A stretch of 64,000 bases of DNA from Bacteroidota bacterium (GTDB lineage: Bacteria; Bacteroidota; Bacteroidia; AKYH767-A; OLB10). Below the pieces are notes generated by a model. It had not been told where the DNA came from. It ran no database searches and was given only the letters and a program-made list of their open reading frames with translations. Shown piece after piece: positions 42,008 to 50,738 of the stretch. Within the stretch, counting starts at the first letter, position 1, and each line of letters begins with the position of its first letter. A program made the translations under genes and the position numbers. The DNA lies in NCBI GenBank assembly GCA_016717725.1, contig JADKFA010000018.1:23908-87907 (forward strand), written 5' to 3'.

Positions 42008-43699
42008 ATGAAAATAAATTACAAACACTCCATCCATTTTTTCTTGATAGTCTATCTTGCTCTGCACGGTTGCAAAAGCGGAAGTACTAACAATATCGAC
42101 CATCCAATAAAAGACACCATCATCACTTCCTTCGATGTGAAAAGTAATTTTATTCTGGATTCACTTTTTTTCGATTCACTCACAATTACACTTCCAGAAC
42201 TTGCCACGTATACCGAACAAGCCCGCCGCTTTTACTCGAATCGTGATTGGAGCTATGCTTGGTTTAAGGAAGATGGATTGCGTGAGCATGTCGGATTCTT
42301 GTTTCAGTTTTTGCAAAGTGCTCGATTGGAAGGTATCAAAGATTCACTCTCAATTTTCCCAGCTCTTTCAGAACGACTTAGTATTTATTCGGTGAAAGAT
42401 TCACTCTTGCAACCTGATCGAACGTTGGAGTCGATGTTAACGATTTCCTTTTTTTGGTATACCGATAAATCCTGGACAGGTTTGCCCGAAGAAAAATCAA
42501 AGGCGATGTCGTGGTTTTTACCGCGTATGCATATTGATAAGGAAGAATGGCTCGACTCTGCACTCGTACATTCTCCCGATGGAAGTTTATTGTCGAAGGC
42601 CGTATTTCGTCAGTATTATTGGTTGCGAAAACAGTTGGTGCAATACGATAGTTTGTCGAAAGCCGAGTCTTGGATTCCTGTTGCCTATCCCAATAAAAGT
42701 TTGCGTTATGGCGATGCCGATAGTCTTTTAATTGCTATTTCTAAAAGTTTGTATTTACATGGCGATTTGGAATCGGCAGATTCATCCACTGTTTACGATT
42801 CTTCCTTGTACTCAGGTGTCGTTCGTTTTCAAAAGCGGCACGGACTTACTCCCGATGGTGTGCTTGGCAAAAAGTTTTACGAAGCGCTCAATGTCCCTGT
42901 AGAAGATCGTATCGAACAAATTTTAATAAACATGGAACGAAGCCGCTGGATGCCTTCCGATTATCCGCAACGTTATTTGATTGTGAACATCCCCGATTTT
43001 AATTTGTATGCTTACGATAAGGGCATTCAAATTTGGAACATGAATGTAGTAGTTGGAAAAGAAATTCATGAAACGGTTTCGTTTTCAGGTGAGATGAAAA
43101 ATGTGGTATTTAATCCGTATTGGGTGGTTCCTACAGGAATATTGTATAATGAAATTATACCTGGAGTAATAAAAAAATCTAATTATTTAAGTAAACATAA
43201 TATGGAGATGGTTGATGAATCAGGAAAAGTGATTTCAAGTTCTTCAGTAGACTGGAAAAGGTATACTAAGAGCGGTTTTCCCTATACCATTCGACAAAAG
43301 CCTGGAACTTCAAATTCATTGGGGAAGGTAAAATTTTTATTTCCTAATTCACATAGTATTTATTTGCACGATACTCCTTCTCGTTCCTTGTTTAAGGAGG
43401 AGAAACGTGCATTTAGTCATGGTTGCATTCGATTGAGTGATCCAGAAAAATTAGCCAACTATGTATTGGAACCCGAGGGCTGGACACCCGAACGAGTAAA
43501 AAAAGCCTTACTTCCAGGAAAGGAATCGTGGGTGAAGCTCGAGAATAAACTGCCTGTGTATATTGTTTATTTTACTGCTTGGGTAGAGAACGACGGACAA
43601 TTGCATTTCCGTAATGATGTGTATCACCGTGATGAGAAGTTGAAGAATGAATTGATTCCACCTGCTGTTGTGGATAGTGCTTCTTTTACAGTTCAGTAG
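42008..43699 (+). CDS. L,D-transpeptidase (LdtD/YcbB type), lipoprotein
   Basis: A peptidoglycan crosslinking enzyme of the YkuD family, 563 residues. The ATG at 42008 gives a signal with lipobox ALHGC; an upstream in-frame TTG at 41990 is less likely. It has an L,D-transpeptidase scaffold domain in the middle, a peptidoglycan-binding segment (SLYSGVVRFQKRHGLTPDGVLG) and the C-terminal YkuD domain with the catalytic cysteine in FSHGCIRLSDPE and the RYLIVNIPDFNLYAY start. Large size and domain order match LdtD/YcbB. The 3' end overlaps the convergent small membrane protein gene by 14 bp. Confidence 0.92.
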   Translation: MKINYKHSIHFFLIVYLALHGCKSGSTNNIDHPIKDTIITSFDVKSNFILDSLFFDSLTITLPELATYTEQARRFYSNRDWSYAWFKEDGLREHVGFLFQFLQSARLEGIKDSLSIFPALSERLSIYSVKDSLLQPDRTLESMLTISFFWYTDKSWTGLPEEKSKAMSWFLPRMHIDKEEWLDSALVHSPDGSLLSKAVFRQYYWLRKQLVQYDSLSKAESWIPVAYPNKSLRYGDADSLLIAISKSLYLHGDLESADSSTVYDSSLYSGVVRFQKRHGLTPDGVLGKKFYEALNVPVEDRIEQILINMERSRWMPSDYPQRYLIVNIPDFNLYAYDKGIQIWNMNVVVGKEIHETVSFSGEMKNVVFNPYWVVPTGILYNEIIPGVIKKSNYLSKHNMEMVDESGKVISSSSVDWKRYTKSGFPYTIRQKPGTSNSLGKVKFLFPNSHSIYLHDTPSRSLFKEEKRAFSHGCIRLSDPEKLANYVLEPEGWTPERVKKALLPGKESWVKLENKLPVYIVYFTAWVENDGQLHFRNDVYHRDEKLKNELIPPAVVDSASFTVQ

Positions 43700-43904
43700 T
43701 TCCGCTACTCATCCAAGTAAGGAAGTAGAGCAAACTAAAAAGGATGATGAATCCACCGATACAAATTAATACTGGAAGAAGTAAGGAAATCAGAAGACTT
43801 AATGCAGTGTGCGGTATCTTCATAAAATTCACTAGAAACAAAACCAATCCCAAGAGCATACTTGCTTTGAGTGGTTGAAGGATATATAGTCGAATGAACC
43901 GCAT
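43686..43904 (-). CDS. Small membrane protein of unknown function
   Basis: A 72-residue hydrophobic protein with two to three probable membrane helices (LKASMLLGLVLFLVNF, ALSLLISLLLPVLICIGGFI, FIILFSLLYFLTWM). No family was recognised. It starts at an ATG at 43904 and converges with the L,D-transpeptidase gene, overlapping its last 14 bp. Its composition and membrane pattern suggest a true gene rather than a shadow, but nothing else supports it. Confidence 0.55.
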   Translation of the reverse strand: MRFIRLYILQPLKASMLLGLVLFLVNFMKIPHTALSLLISLLLPVLICIGGFIILFSLLYFLTWMSSGTTEL

Positions 43905-43982
43905 AGTATTAATACGGAAAATTAGAGGATTTGTTATCGGGAAATATCATTTTTTTGTAATTATTGCGGCTTTACGATAAAA

Positions 43983-44175
43983 ATTAGCGCCTTAAAACTT
44001 AGCGCCTTCGCGCCTTTGCGAGAAACTTTAGCGAAGAAAAACTTAGCGCCTTAGCGCCTTCGCGAGAAAAATTAGCGAAGAGAAACTGTCGAAGAGAAAA
44101 GCATTAGTCGTTTGCGATTAAATTATTGCAAGCATATTGTTCAAGCCTCTCCCTAGCCCTCTCCAAAGGAGAGGG
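43983..44175. repeat. Tandem AGCGCCTT repeats and a CCCTCTCC hairpin
   Basis: Three degenerate units (from 43983, 43998 and 44041) share TTAGCGCCTT, CGCGCCTTTGCGAGAAA-like cores and TTAGCGAAGA tails. After a spacer, CCCTCTCCAAAGGAGAGGG (44157-44175) forms a perfect 8-bp stem with an AAA loop. Both types resemble short dispersed repeats known from many Bacteroidota intergenic regions. They fill most of the 336-bp gap before the adenine deaminase stop, and no gene was seen there. Confidence 0.7.
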
Positions 44176-44240
44176 AATTAAATAATTATTTTTATTTGAT
44201 AAAATTTGAATTAAGCAATAGAAATCTTTGCGAGAAATTT

Positions 44241-45866
44241 CTACTCGCAAAACAAATCACTAAACTGAAAACTCTTCCCATCAAACAACCCTTTATCACT
44301 CAATTTTAATTGAGGAATTACCAGCAACGCCATAAACGATAAACTCATATACGGCGCTCTGAGTTTCGATCCCAATTCCTTCGCTTTTTTATCGATGGTC
44401 GAGTATGCCTTTCCAATACTTTCGCAATCTAAATCACTCATCAGTCCCGCCACCGGAAGCGCGATGGTATGAATTTCTTCTCCATCCACTAAACTTAATC
44501 CTCCCGTTTTTTCAATAATTAAATTCACCGCTTTAGAAATCGAAATATCATCTACCCCCACCACAATAATATTATGGGAATCGTGCGCAACACTGGAAGC
44601 AATAGCTCCTTTTTTTAATCCGAAGTTTTTGATGAACGCAATGGCAGGTGGTTGTTTGGAATAACGATTTACGACCGCAATTTTTAAAATATCGTTTGCA
44701 ATGTCAGTAACCACTTCTCCATTTATTTCTGTAACATCAACTTTTGTTTCACCCGTGATGAGTTGCCCATCGTAAACCTCAATAACACGAATTTTATTTC
44801 CTTTTTTGAGAATGAAATCTTGAGGTTGGGTAGGAGTAGTGCTAAAGTGATTTACAATTTTATGTTTCTTGGGAGGTAAAATGCTCTTTCTATTTTCGGC
44901 AACACAAATACCATCAATAAAAGTTTTGGCAACATTGAATTCTATCAGATCATCGCAAACGATAAAGTCGGCAGCATCACCCACACGGAGTTGACCAACA
45001 TTTAATTTATAATGTTCGATCGGATGAATGCATGCAGCGTAAAGCACATCAAATAAATCGTAGCCTAATGCAATTGATTTTTTCACCAACAAATTGATAT
45101 GCCCCAACAGTAATTCGTCGGGATGTTTATCATCACTACAAAACATGCATTCACGCGGATTTGATTTTAATAAAGGATGTAAAGCTTCATAGTTCCGCGC
45201 CGCCGATCCTTCTCGAATGAGAATTTTCATTCCGTATTGAATTTTCTCCAGCGCTTCTTCCAATGTAAAACATTCGTGGTCGGTGCTGATGCCAGCATCG
45301 ATGTAATTTTTTGCATCGGCTCCGCGTAAACCTGGTGCATGTCCGTCAATCGGTTTATTGTATTTTTTTGTGATCGCAATTTTTTCCATCACCTCGGAAT
45401 CTTTAAAAAGTACACCTGGGTAATTCATCATCTCACTTAAATACTTGATGTCGTCGCGCTGAATTAAGGTTTCAATATCCGTTGCATCGAGCATAGCTCC
45501 TGCAGTTTCAAATGTAGTAGCCGGCACACAAGAAGGTGCACCAAAGTTAAATTTAAGCAATGCGTCTTTTGCATTTTCTAGCATATAGTAAACGCCATCT
45601 AAACCGAGCACATTCGCAATTTCATGCGGATCACTTATAGTAGCAACAGTGCCATGGGTTAAAGCAATGCGAGCAAATTCATAGGGGACAAGCATGGAAC
45701 TTTCAATGTGTATGTGAGCATCAATAAACCCTGGGAGGATGTATTGTTTTTCTGTCACCGGCTGCTCTTCAAAAGAATAAATTTTTCCATCCTTAATGGT
45801 TAAAACACCCTCCGTAATTTTTCTCTCTTGGATATTTACCCATATTCCAGCTATCGTTGTAGTCAT
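44241..45866 (-). CDS. ade: Adenine deaminase
   Basis: Hydrolyses adenine to hypoxanthine and ammonia. It is an amidohydrolase of 541 residues. The metal motif HxH is in [16 protein letters not shown] (about residues 45-60), with further conserved segments [43 protein letters not shown] and the C-terminal [15 protein letters not shown], which set adenine deaminase apart from other amidohydrolases. I chose the ATG at 45866; a two-codon extension to a TTG at 45872 is not needed. It appears as a single gene preceded by a repeat-rich region. Confidence 0.94.
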   Translation of the reverse strand: MTTTIAGIWVNIQERKITEGVLTIKDGKIYSFEEQPVTEKQYILPGFIDAHIHIESSMLVPYEFARIALTHGTVATISDPHEIANVLGLDGVYYMLENAKDALLKFNFGAPSCVPATTFETAGAMLDATDIETLIQRDDIKYLSEMMNYPGVLFKDSEVMEKIAITKKYNKPIDGHAPGLRGADAKNYIDAGISTDHECFTLEEALEKIQYGMKILIREGSAARNYEALHPLLKSNPRECMFCSDDKHPDELLLGHINLLVKKSIALGYDLFDVLYAACIHPIEHYKLNVGQLRVGDAADFIVCDDLIEFNVAKTFIDGICVAENRKSILPPKKHKIVNHFSTTPTQPQDFILKKGNKIRVIEVYDGQLITGETKVDVTEINGEVVTDIANDILKIAVVNRYSKQPPAIAFIKNFGLKKGAIASSVAHDSHNIIVVGVDDISISKAVNLIIEKTGGLSLVDGEEIHTIALPVAGLMSDLDCESIGKAYSTIDKKAKELGSKLRAPYMSLSFMALLVIPQLKLSDKGLFDGKSFQFSDLFCE

Positions 45867-45944
45867 GCGCAAAGGTCAGTATAATTTTAGTTTTATTGGT
45901 ATATTGTTGACAGTCAAACAGAATTGTTTTGCTGGAACAGTAAT

Positions 45945-46055
45945 TAACCCAAAAAAGTCATTAGACTTTCGGATGTTTGAAGCAATAATTCAAATGTTGT
46001 TTAGCGAATGAAAAAGCCCGGCCTGACAATTCATTGATTTATCAATGAATTTGTC
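45945..46055 (-). repeat. Composite two-hairpin repeat, copy 2 (inverted)
   Basis: Read on the minus strand, it has hairpin A (46025-46055, GAC/GTC ends and arms AATTCATTGAT/ATCAATGAATT), then about 50 nt, then hairpin B (45945-45972, AAAGTCTAATGACTTTTTTG). Both parts match copy 1 at 30358-30511 in order and spacing class. Next to it, GCCCCTGGGGGC and CACAATTGTC/GACAATTGTG (46066-46095) form further palindromes. It fills most of the 305-bp gap between ade and the cold-shock gene. Confidence 0.72.
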
Positions 46056-46112
46056 GCCCCTGGGGGCACAATTGTCATTTTTAAAGACAATTGTGGGATA
46101 ATAAAGGAAAAA

Positions 46113-46143
46113 TTGAATTTTCTGATATTTATACATATTTTTG
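46113..46143 (+). promoter_or_regulatory. Promoter of the cold-shock gene
   Basis: TTG (46113-46115), a 20-bp spacer and TATTTTTG (46136-46143), a full match to the Bacteroidota TTG/TAnnTTTG pattern. The start codon is 28 bp downstream of the box, so the leader is short, unlike the long regulatory leader of enterobacterial cspA. Confidence 0.65.
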
Positions 46144-46171
46144 TTAAACATTCAATTATTAATTTATTTAA

Positions 46172-46366
46172 ATGAAAACAGGTAAAGTAAAATTCTTCAA
46201 TGAGGCCAAGGGATATGGTTTTATTTTAGATGATGAGTCAAACAAAGAAATCTTTGTACATCACAGTGGAATTATTGACAAAGTTCGCGAGAACGACAAT
46301 GTAACTTACGAACTCATCGAAGGTCGTAAAGGTCAGAATGCTGTCAACGTCAAGAAGGCAGATTAA
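46172..46366 (+). CDS. Cold-shock domain protein (CspA family)
   Basis: A single-stranded nucleic-acid-binding OB-fold protein of 64 residues that acts as an RNA chaperone. RNP1-like KGYGFILDD and RNP2-like EIFVHHSGI are present; the start MKTGKVKFFNEAKGYG is typical. The FVHHS form with a shortened middle is common in Bacteroidota. It is a monocistronic gene with a promoter at 46113-46143 and a strong terminator at 46389-46420. Whether it is cold-induced cannot be judged from the sequence. Confidence 0.93.
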   Translation: MKTGKVKFFNEAKGYGFILDDESNKEIFVHHSGIIDKVRENDNVTYELIEGRKGQNAVNVKKAD

Positions 46367-46388
46367 TCAGCCTCGAGAAAAAACGTTT

Positions 46389-46420
46389 AAATCCCGCTTT
46401 CGAGCGGGATTTTTCTTTTT
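46389..46420 (+). terminator. Intrinsic terminator of the cold-shock gene
   Basis: ATCCCGCT and AGCGGGAT form a perfect 8-bp stem around a TTCG tetraloop, followed by TTTTCTTTTT. It lies 23 bp after the stop codon at 46366. Confidence 0.92.
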
Positions 46421-46495
46421 GCACTTGTTGATTACTGTTGAATATACTTTCCATCTTTTCGATTTATTCTTTTTGCTTGCTTATTTTTGTTGAGT

Positions 46496-48604
46496 ATGAA
46501 TCCCCATAGTTTTCTGAATACGAAGATTGAATTCCTGAAAGGAGTTGGCCCATTAAAAGCCGATGTGCTTAGGAAGGAATTGGGTATTTCTGTATTTGGT
46601 GATCTCGTTAAGCATTACCCTTTTCGCTATATCGATCGTTCGAAATTTCATCCCATAGCTTCCTTGAATGAGGATATGTCCTATGTGCAAGTGAAGGGAA
46701 CCATCTCCAACATTAAAGTTTTTGGTGCCAAGCGCGCAACAAGGATGTCGGCGATTTTAAGTGATGGTACCGGACAAATGGAGCTGGTATGGTTTCAGGG
46801 CATAAAGTGGATGAAGGATGTATTGCGTCCTCAAGTGGAATTTATTGCATTTGGAAAACCTACTGTCTTTAACGGGAAGTTTAATATGGTGCATCCCGAT
46901 CTGGAGGAATCATCGAAAGCCGAAAAAGTGATTGGACCTTCGTTAGTTGGCGTGTATAGTACGACCGAAAAATGCAAAGTAAAAGGCCTAGATGGTAAAG
47001 CGATTCAGAAGTTGATGAAAACTCTTCTTTCGCATCCTGGATTTGCAGTGGAAGAAAGATTAACTCCAGAATTGATTTCTCATTTTAAGTTGATGGATCG
47101 ACCATCGGCGATAAAGAATATCCATCTGCCTGCAGATGAACAGAGATTAGCTGCAGCGGAATATCGATTGAAGTTTGAAGAATTATTTTTTATTCAGTTG
47201 CGTTTGCTGCGTGCTAAATGGAATCGTCAGCAATCGGTGAAAGGAAAACCCATCGGCACCATTGGCGATTTATTGAATGGCTATTATAAAAATTATCTAC
47301 CTTTTGAATTAACGAATGCGCAGAAAAGAGTGTTGAAGGAAATTCGTCAGGATATGGGAAGTGGTAAACAAATGAATCGTTTGTTGCAGGGAGATGTGGG
47401 GAGCGGCAAAACGATGGTGGCCTTACTGAGCATGTTGATGGTGCTCGACAATGGATTGCAAGCTTGCATGATGGCACCCACTGAGATTTTAGCGAATCAA
47501 CATTTTCAATATGTAACGGAAGCTTTGCAGGAGATGGATGTTCGCGTAGGACTCTTAACAGGTAGCACCAAAACAGCGCATCGAAAATTTTTGTTGGAAG
47601 AATTAAAAGAGGGGCGTTTGCAAATTATCATCGGCACACATGCTTTAATTGAAGATCGTGTTCAATTTCAAAATTTGGGATTAGTAATCATCGATGAACA
47701 ACATCGCTTTGGTGTAGAGCAGCGCGGAAAGTTGTGGATGAAGGATGATTTTGTTCCGCATGTTTTGGTGATGACCGCAACACCCATCCCGAGAACACTT
47801 GCTATGACTTTGTATGGCGACTTGGATAGTTCGGTCATTGATGAACTACCTCCAGGACGAAAACCCATTCGAACTATTCACCGCAATGAATCGAATAGAC
47901 TCGCAGTTTTTGGATTTATCAGAGATGAAATTGCAAAAGGTCGGCAAATTTATATTGTGTATCCGCTGATTGAAGAATCGGAAAAATTAGATTATACTAA
48001 TTTGATGGAAGGCTATGATACCATCTGCAAAGAATTTCCATTACCAACCTATCAGGTGAGTATTATGAATGGAAGGATGAAGGCAGTCGATAAAGATTTT
48101 GAGATGGCGCGATTCAAAAACGGACAAACACATATCATGGTCGCCACAACGGTGATTGAAGTAGGCGTAAATGTTCCCAATGCATCCGTAATGATTATTG
48201 AAAGTGCAGAACGTTTTGGATTGTCGCAGTTGCATCAATTACGTGGTAGAGTAGGGCGTGGTGCCGAGCAAAGTTTTTGCGTGTTGATGACCAGTGAAAA
48301 ATTAGGCAACGACGCTCGATTACGTATGCGCACCATGGTGGAAACTAACGATGGATTTAAAATTGCAGAAGTGGATTTAGAATTACGTGGCCCAGGCGAT
48401 TTAGCAGGAAAGCAACAAAGTGGAATCGTCAATTTACAAATCGCGAACCTCGCAAAAGATCAGCGCATCCTTGAATTAGCGCGACATGCAGCAACGGATA
48501 TATTGAATAAAGATGAAAAACTCATCCTCCCCCAAAACCAACTCCTCGTCGAACAACTTAGTCTTTTAGAAGAAGCCGACGCTAACTTAAGTCGGGTTAG
48601 TTAA
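46496..48604 (+). CDS. recG: ATP-dependent DNA helicase RecG
   Basis: A branch-migration helicase that regresses stalled forks. It has 702 residues from the ATG at 46496; a TTG at 46487 is in a -7-like box (TATTTTTG, 46482-46489). The N-terminal wedge OB domain (about 60-160, KVFGAKRATRMSAILSDGTG) is followed by the helicase core with Walker A LLQGDVGSGKTMVAL, motif II IIDEQHRFGVEQR, motif III MTATPIPRTLAMT, motif V MVATTVIEVGVNVPNA and motif VI QLRGRVGRG. The C-terminal TRG segment is present. The identification is secure. Confidence 0.97.
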   Translation: MNPHSFLNTKIEFLKGVGPLKADVLRKELGISVFGDLVKHYPFRYIDRSKFHPIASLNEDMSYVQVKGTISNIKVFGAKRATRMSAILSDGTGQMELVWFQGIKWMKDVLRPQVEFIAFGKPTVFNGKFNMVHPDLEESSKAEKVIGPSLVGVYSTTEKCKVKGLDGKAIQKLMKTLLSHPGFAVEERLTPELISHFKLMDRPSAIKNIHLPADEQRLAAAEYRLKFEELFFIQLRLLRAKWNRQQSVKGKPIGTIGDLLNGYYKNYLPFELTNAQKRVLKEIRQDMGSGKQMNRLLQGDVGSGKTMVALLSMLMVLDNGLQACMMAPTEILANQHFQYVTEALQEMDVRVGLLTGSTKTAHRKFLLEELKEGRLQIIIGTHALIEDRVQFQNLGLVIIDEQHRFGVEQRGKLWMKDDFVPHVLVMTATPIPRTLAMTLYGDLDSSVIDELPPGRKPIRTIHRNESNRLAVFGFIRDEIAKGRQIYIVYPLIEESEKLDYTNLMEGYDTICKEFPLPTYQVSIMNGRMKAVDKDFEMARFKNGQTHIMVATTVIEVGVNVPNASVMIIESAERFGLSQLHQLRGRVGRGAEQSFCVLMTSEKLGNDARLRMRTMVETNDGFKIAEVDLELRGPGDLAGKQQSGIVNLQIANLAKDQRILELARHAATDILNKDEKLILPQNQLLVEQLSLLEEADANLSRVS

Positions 48605-48632
48605 TAATTTCCGTTTAATAAGTTACTTATAT

Positions 48633-48903
48633 TTAAACGCAGCGTAAGCAACGTCAAGCAGCGTTAGCAGCGAATTTGTATTTTCGCAACTTTCGCATTT
48701 TCGTGCATGCCTACCAAAGCTTTAGCATAGGTAGGTTTATTCGTATTTCGCGTCTCTTATAAATTCTTTTTAAACGCAGCGTCAGCAACGTTAAGCAGCG
48801 TTAGCAGCGGTAAACAGCGGTTTAGCGAATTCGTAGATTCGTTCCCGATAGCTATCGGGATCGTAAATTCGTATCGATTCGTAACCTGCTTGCTGCAGGC
48901 AAG
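48633..48903. repeat. Intergenic repeat cluster between recG and ispF
   Basis: The 325-bp convergent gap holds no gene. Two direct copies (48633-48674 and from 48769) share AAACGCAGCGT, AGCAACGT and AAGCAGCGTTAGCAGCG. Between them is the CCTACC..GGTAGG element (48709-48736). After them come the perfect palindrome CCCGATAGCTATCGGG (48844-48859) and CTTGC/GCAAG around TGCAG (48889-48903). These look like accumulated dispersed repeats. One of the hairpins could act as a terminator, but none has a T-run. Confidence 0.75.
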
Positions 48904-48929
48904 TTCGTAACCAAAAAATTATCCCGAAG

Positions 48930-49409
48930 TTATATCTTACTTATCAAGCACACCGCATAAGCCGCTATCCCTTCCTCTCGCCCCACGTACCCCATCTTCT
49001 CGTTGGTAGTAGCTTTGATGCTGATATCGTCGTTCTCCACCTTTAAAATAGGTGCTAGGATGTTAATCATTTCATCAATGTACGGTTTGATTTTTGGTTT
49101 TTCTAAAACGAGCGAAACATCTACGTTTCCGATGGTATATCCTTTCTCTGAAATTAAATCAACCACTCGTGCCAATAAAATTTTACTGTCGATGCCTTTA
49201 AATTCGGCGGAAGTATCGGGAAAATAAAAACCAATATCTTTTAATCCTGCAGCACCTAAAAGCGCATCGCAAATCGCATGTATAAGTGCATCTGCATCCG
49301 AATGACCTAGGGCACCTTTGGAATGTGGAACTTTTACGCCACCAATATAAAAGTCGCGACCTTCTTGCAGCTGGTGGACATCAAATCCAAATCCAACTTT
49401 AATTTTCAT
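48930..49409 (-). CDS. ispF: 2-C-methyl-D-erythritol 2,4-cyclodiphosphate synthase
   Basis: Cyclises CDP-ME 2-phosphate to MEcPP in the MEP isoprenoid pathway, and acts as a trimer. It has 159 residues. The metal ligands Asp and His are in GFGFDVHQL (residues 6-14), the third ligand in SKGALGHSDADALIHAICDALLGA, and the substrate segment DIGFYFPDTSAEFKG follows. The C-terminal KATTNEKMGYVGREEGIAAYAV is typical. The gene starts 21 bp after the porV stop and is likely co-transcribed with it, though the functions are unrelated. Confidence 0.96.
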   Translation of the reverse strand: MKIKVGFGFDVHQLQEGRDFYIGGVKVPHSKGALGHSDADALIHAICDALLGAAGLKDIGFYFPDTSAEFKGIDSKILLARVVDLISEKGYTIGNVDVSLVLEKPKIKPYIDEMINILAPILKVENDDISIKATTNEKMGYVGREEGIAAYAVCLISKI

Positions 49410-49430
49410 AATTTATTTTGAATTGAGAAT

Positions 49431-50633
49431 TTATTCTCCAGATTCTTCTTTGGTGGCTTTATCACCATTGAAATCAAAAGTAAGAGTGAAGTGCAATGTG
49501 TTTTCAAGTGGATTTCTTTGATCGGTTGGGATCAAATAAGCCAAATCGATTCCAAATACATTGTAACGTAAACCAGCTCCTAAAGTGAAGTATTTTCTAT
49601 TTCCTTTGTACTTGTTCTCGTTGAAATATCCTGCACGGAAAGCAAATTGTTTGTCGTACCAATACTCCATACCAAACGCAATATTCACTTCTCTTAACTC
49701 TTCTTTGCCACCGTCAGGAGCATCGTTAAAAGATTGGAAAATTCCTTGTGCAACACTTACATCAGGATCTTGTCCGTAAAGAATAATATTTTCTGCACTG
49801 TTGGCTGTATCTTGTGTGTAGATGGGCGGAGTAGGAACTAATAATTTGTTGAAATCTAACATGAATGCAAGATCATTGTATTCATTTAGTTTTAGTCTCA
49901 ACCCTGGACCTAAACGAAGATTCGTAGGGATAAAGTTTTTTACACCTGTTTCTGTGTAAGAAATTTTTGCACCAATATTGGAGATGTTTAAACCACTGGT
50001 AAAAATCGCATCTTTTCCACCCACTTCAATTTCTTTTTGAAAGAATACCGAAACGTCAGCAGCGACTGTATTGCCTGCTTTTGAATCTTGGCCTTCCACT
50101 TGTGTTCCACCTGTTAAGTTAGAATGAACATAGCGTAAAGCAATACCTCCCGAGAAAAATTCGCTCAGTTTACGAGAGTAAGCTACATCTATTGCAAATT
50201 CATTGGGTTTAAAATCACGAATGGTATTTCCATTATTATCGGTAAACGTAATATTTCCTAAAGAGAAATAACGAAGTGACATTCCAATGGCTTGTTCACC
50301 TTTCAGCTTTGAGTATCCTGAAAGATAAGCGATGAACATATCGTTCACTAAATTTCTGAGCCATGGAGTATAAGAAACACCAAAGGCCATTTTATTTTCT
50401 GCAAAGGCAAGTTTAGCAGGATTCCAATGGATGCTATTTACATCAGCAGAAGACGATACACCTAAATCACCCATGCCACCGGCACGAGCGTCAGGAGAAA
50501 TCAATAAAAAAGGAACAGCCGTTGTAATGGTATTGATCTGTCCTAATAAATTAGTGTTTTGACCAGATACATTTAACGCTGATAACAGTAAAAATACTGG
50601 TATGAAGCTAGATTTTTTAAGAAATTTATTCAT
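49431..50633 (-). CDS. porV: T9SS outer-membrane shuttle protein PorV (LptO)
   Basis: An outer-membrane beta-barrel that carries cargo from the SprA translocon to the PorU sortase complex. It has 400 residues, with the signal peptide ending LLLSALNVSGQ and the characteristic FLLISPDARAGGMGDLGVSSSADVNSIHWNPAKLA start of the FadL-like barrel. The body has repeated amphipathic strands, and the C terminus reads LENTLHFTLTFDFNGD plus an acidic tail. It is 105 bp downstream of porU, with its own -7-like box at 50696-50703. The porV-porU pairing matches other Bacteroidota. Confidence 0.94.
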   Translation of the reverse strand: MNKFLKKSSFIPVFLLLSALNVSGQNTNLLGQINTITTAVPFLLISPDARAGGMGDLGVSSSADVNSIHWNPAKLAFAENKMAFGVSYTPWLRNLVNDMFIAYLSGYSKLKGEQAIGMSLRYFSLGNITFTDNNGNTIRDFKPNEFAIDVAYSRKLSEFFSGGIALRYVHSNLTGGTQVEGQDSKAGNTVAADVSVFFQKEIEVGGKDAIFTSGLNISNIGAKISYTETGVKNFIPTNLRLGPGLRLKLNEYNDLAFMLDFNKLLVPTPPIYTQDTANSAENIILYGQDPDVSVAQGIFQSFNDAPDGGKEELREVNIAFGMEYWYDKQFAFRAGYFNENKYKGNRKYFTLGAGLRYNVFGIDLAYLIPTDQRNPLENTLHFTLTFDFNGDKATKEESGE

Positions 50634-50695
50634 CGTTTTTGTTTTTCTCCTTTCAGATTCAATGTATTATGTCCATTGTTCGTTAAGATCGATGG

Positions 50696-50703
50696 CAAAT
50701 ATA
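50696..50703 (-). promoter_or_regulatory. Candidate -7 element for porV
   Basis: On the minus strand TATATTTG exactly matches TAnnTTTG, 62 bp before the porV start. No TTG at the right spacing was seen. Confidence 0.4.
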
Positions 50704-50738
50704 ACGAAAAGAAGAAGGATTTTGTTTCGTTTTGAGGC

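Noticed and set aside
46056..46171. Long structured cold-shock leader (cspA-type thermosensor)
   Set aside because: The promoter at 46113-46143 would give a leader of only about 20-25 nt, so the palindromes upstream are not transcribed with the gene.
48633..48903. Direct repeats as a possible CRISPR or origin (iteron) region
   Set aside because: The two copies are unevenly spaced and degenerate; there is no DnaA box cluster or replication gene nearby.
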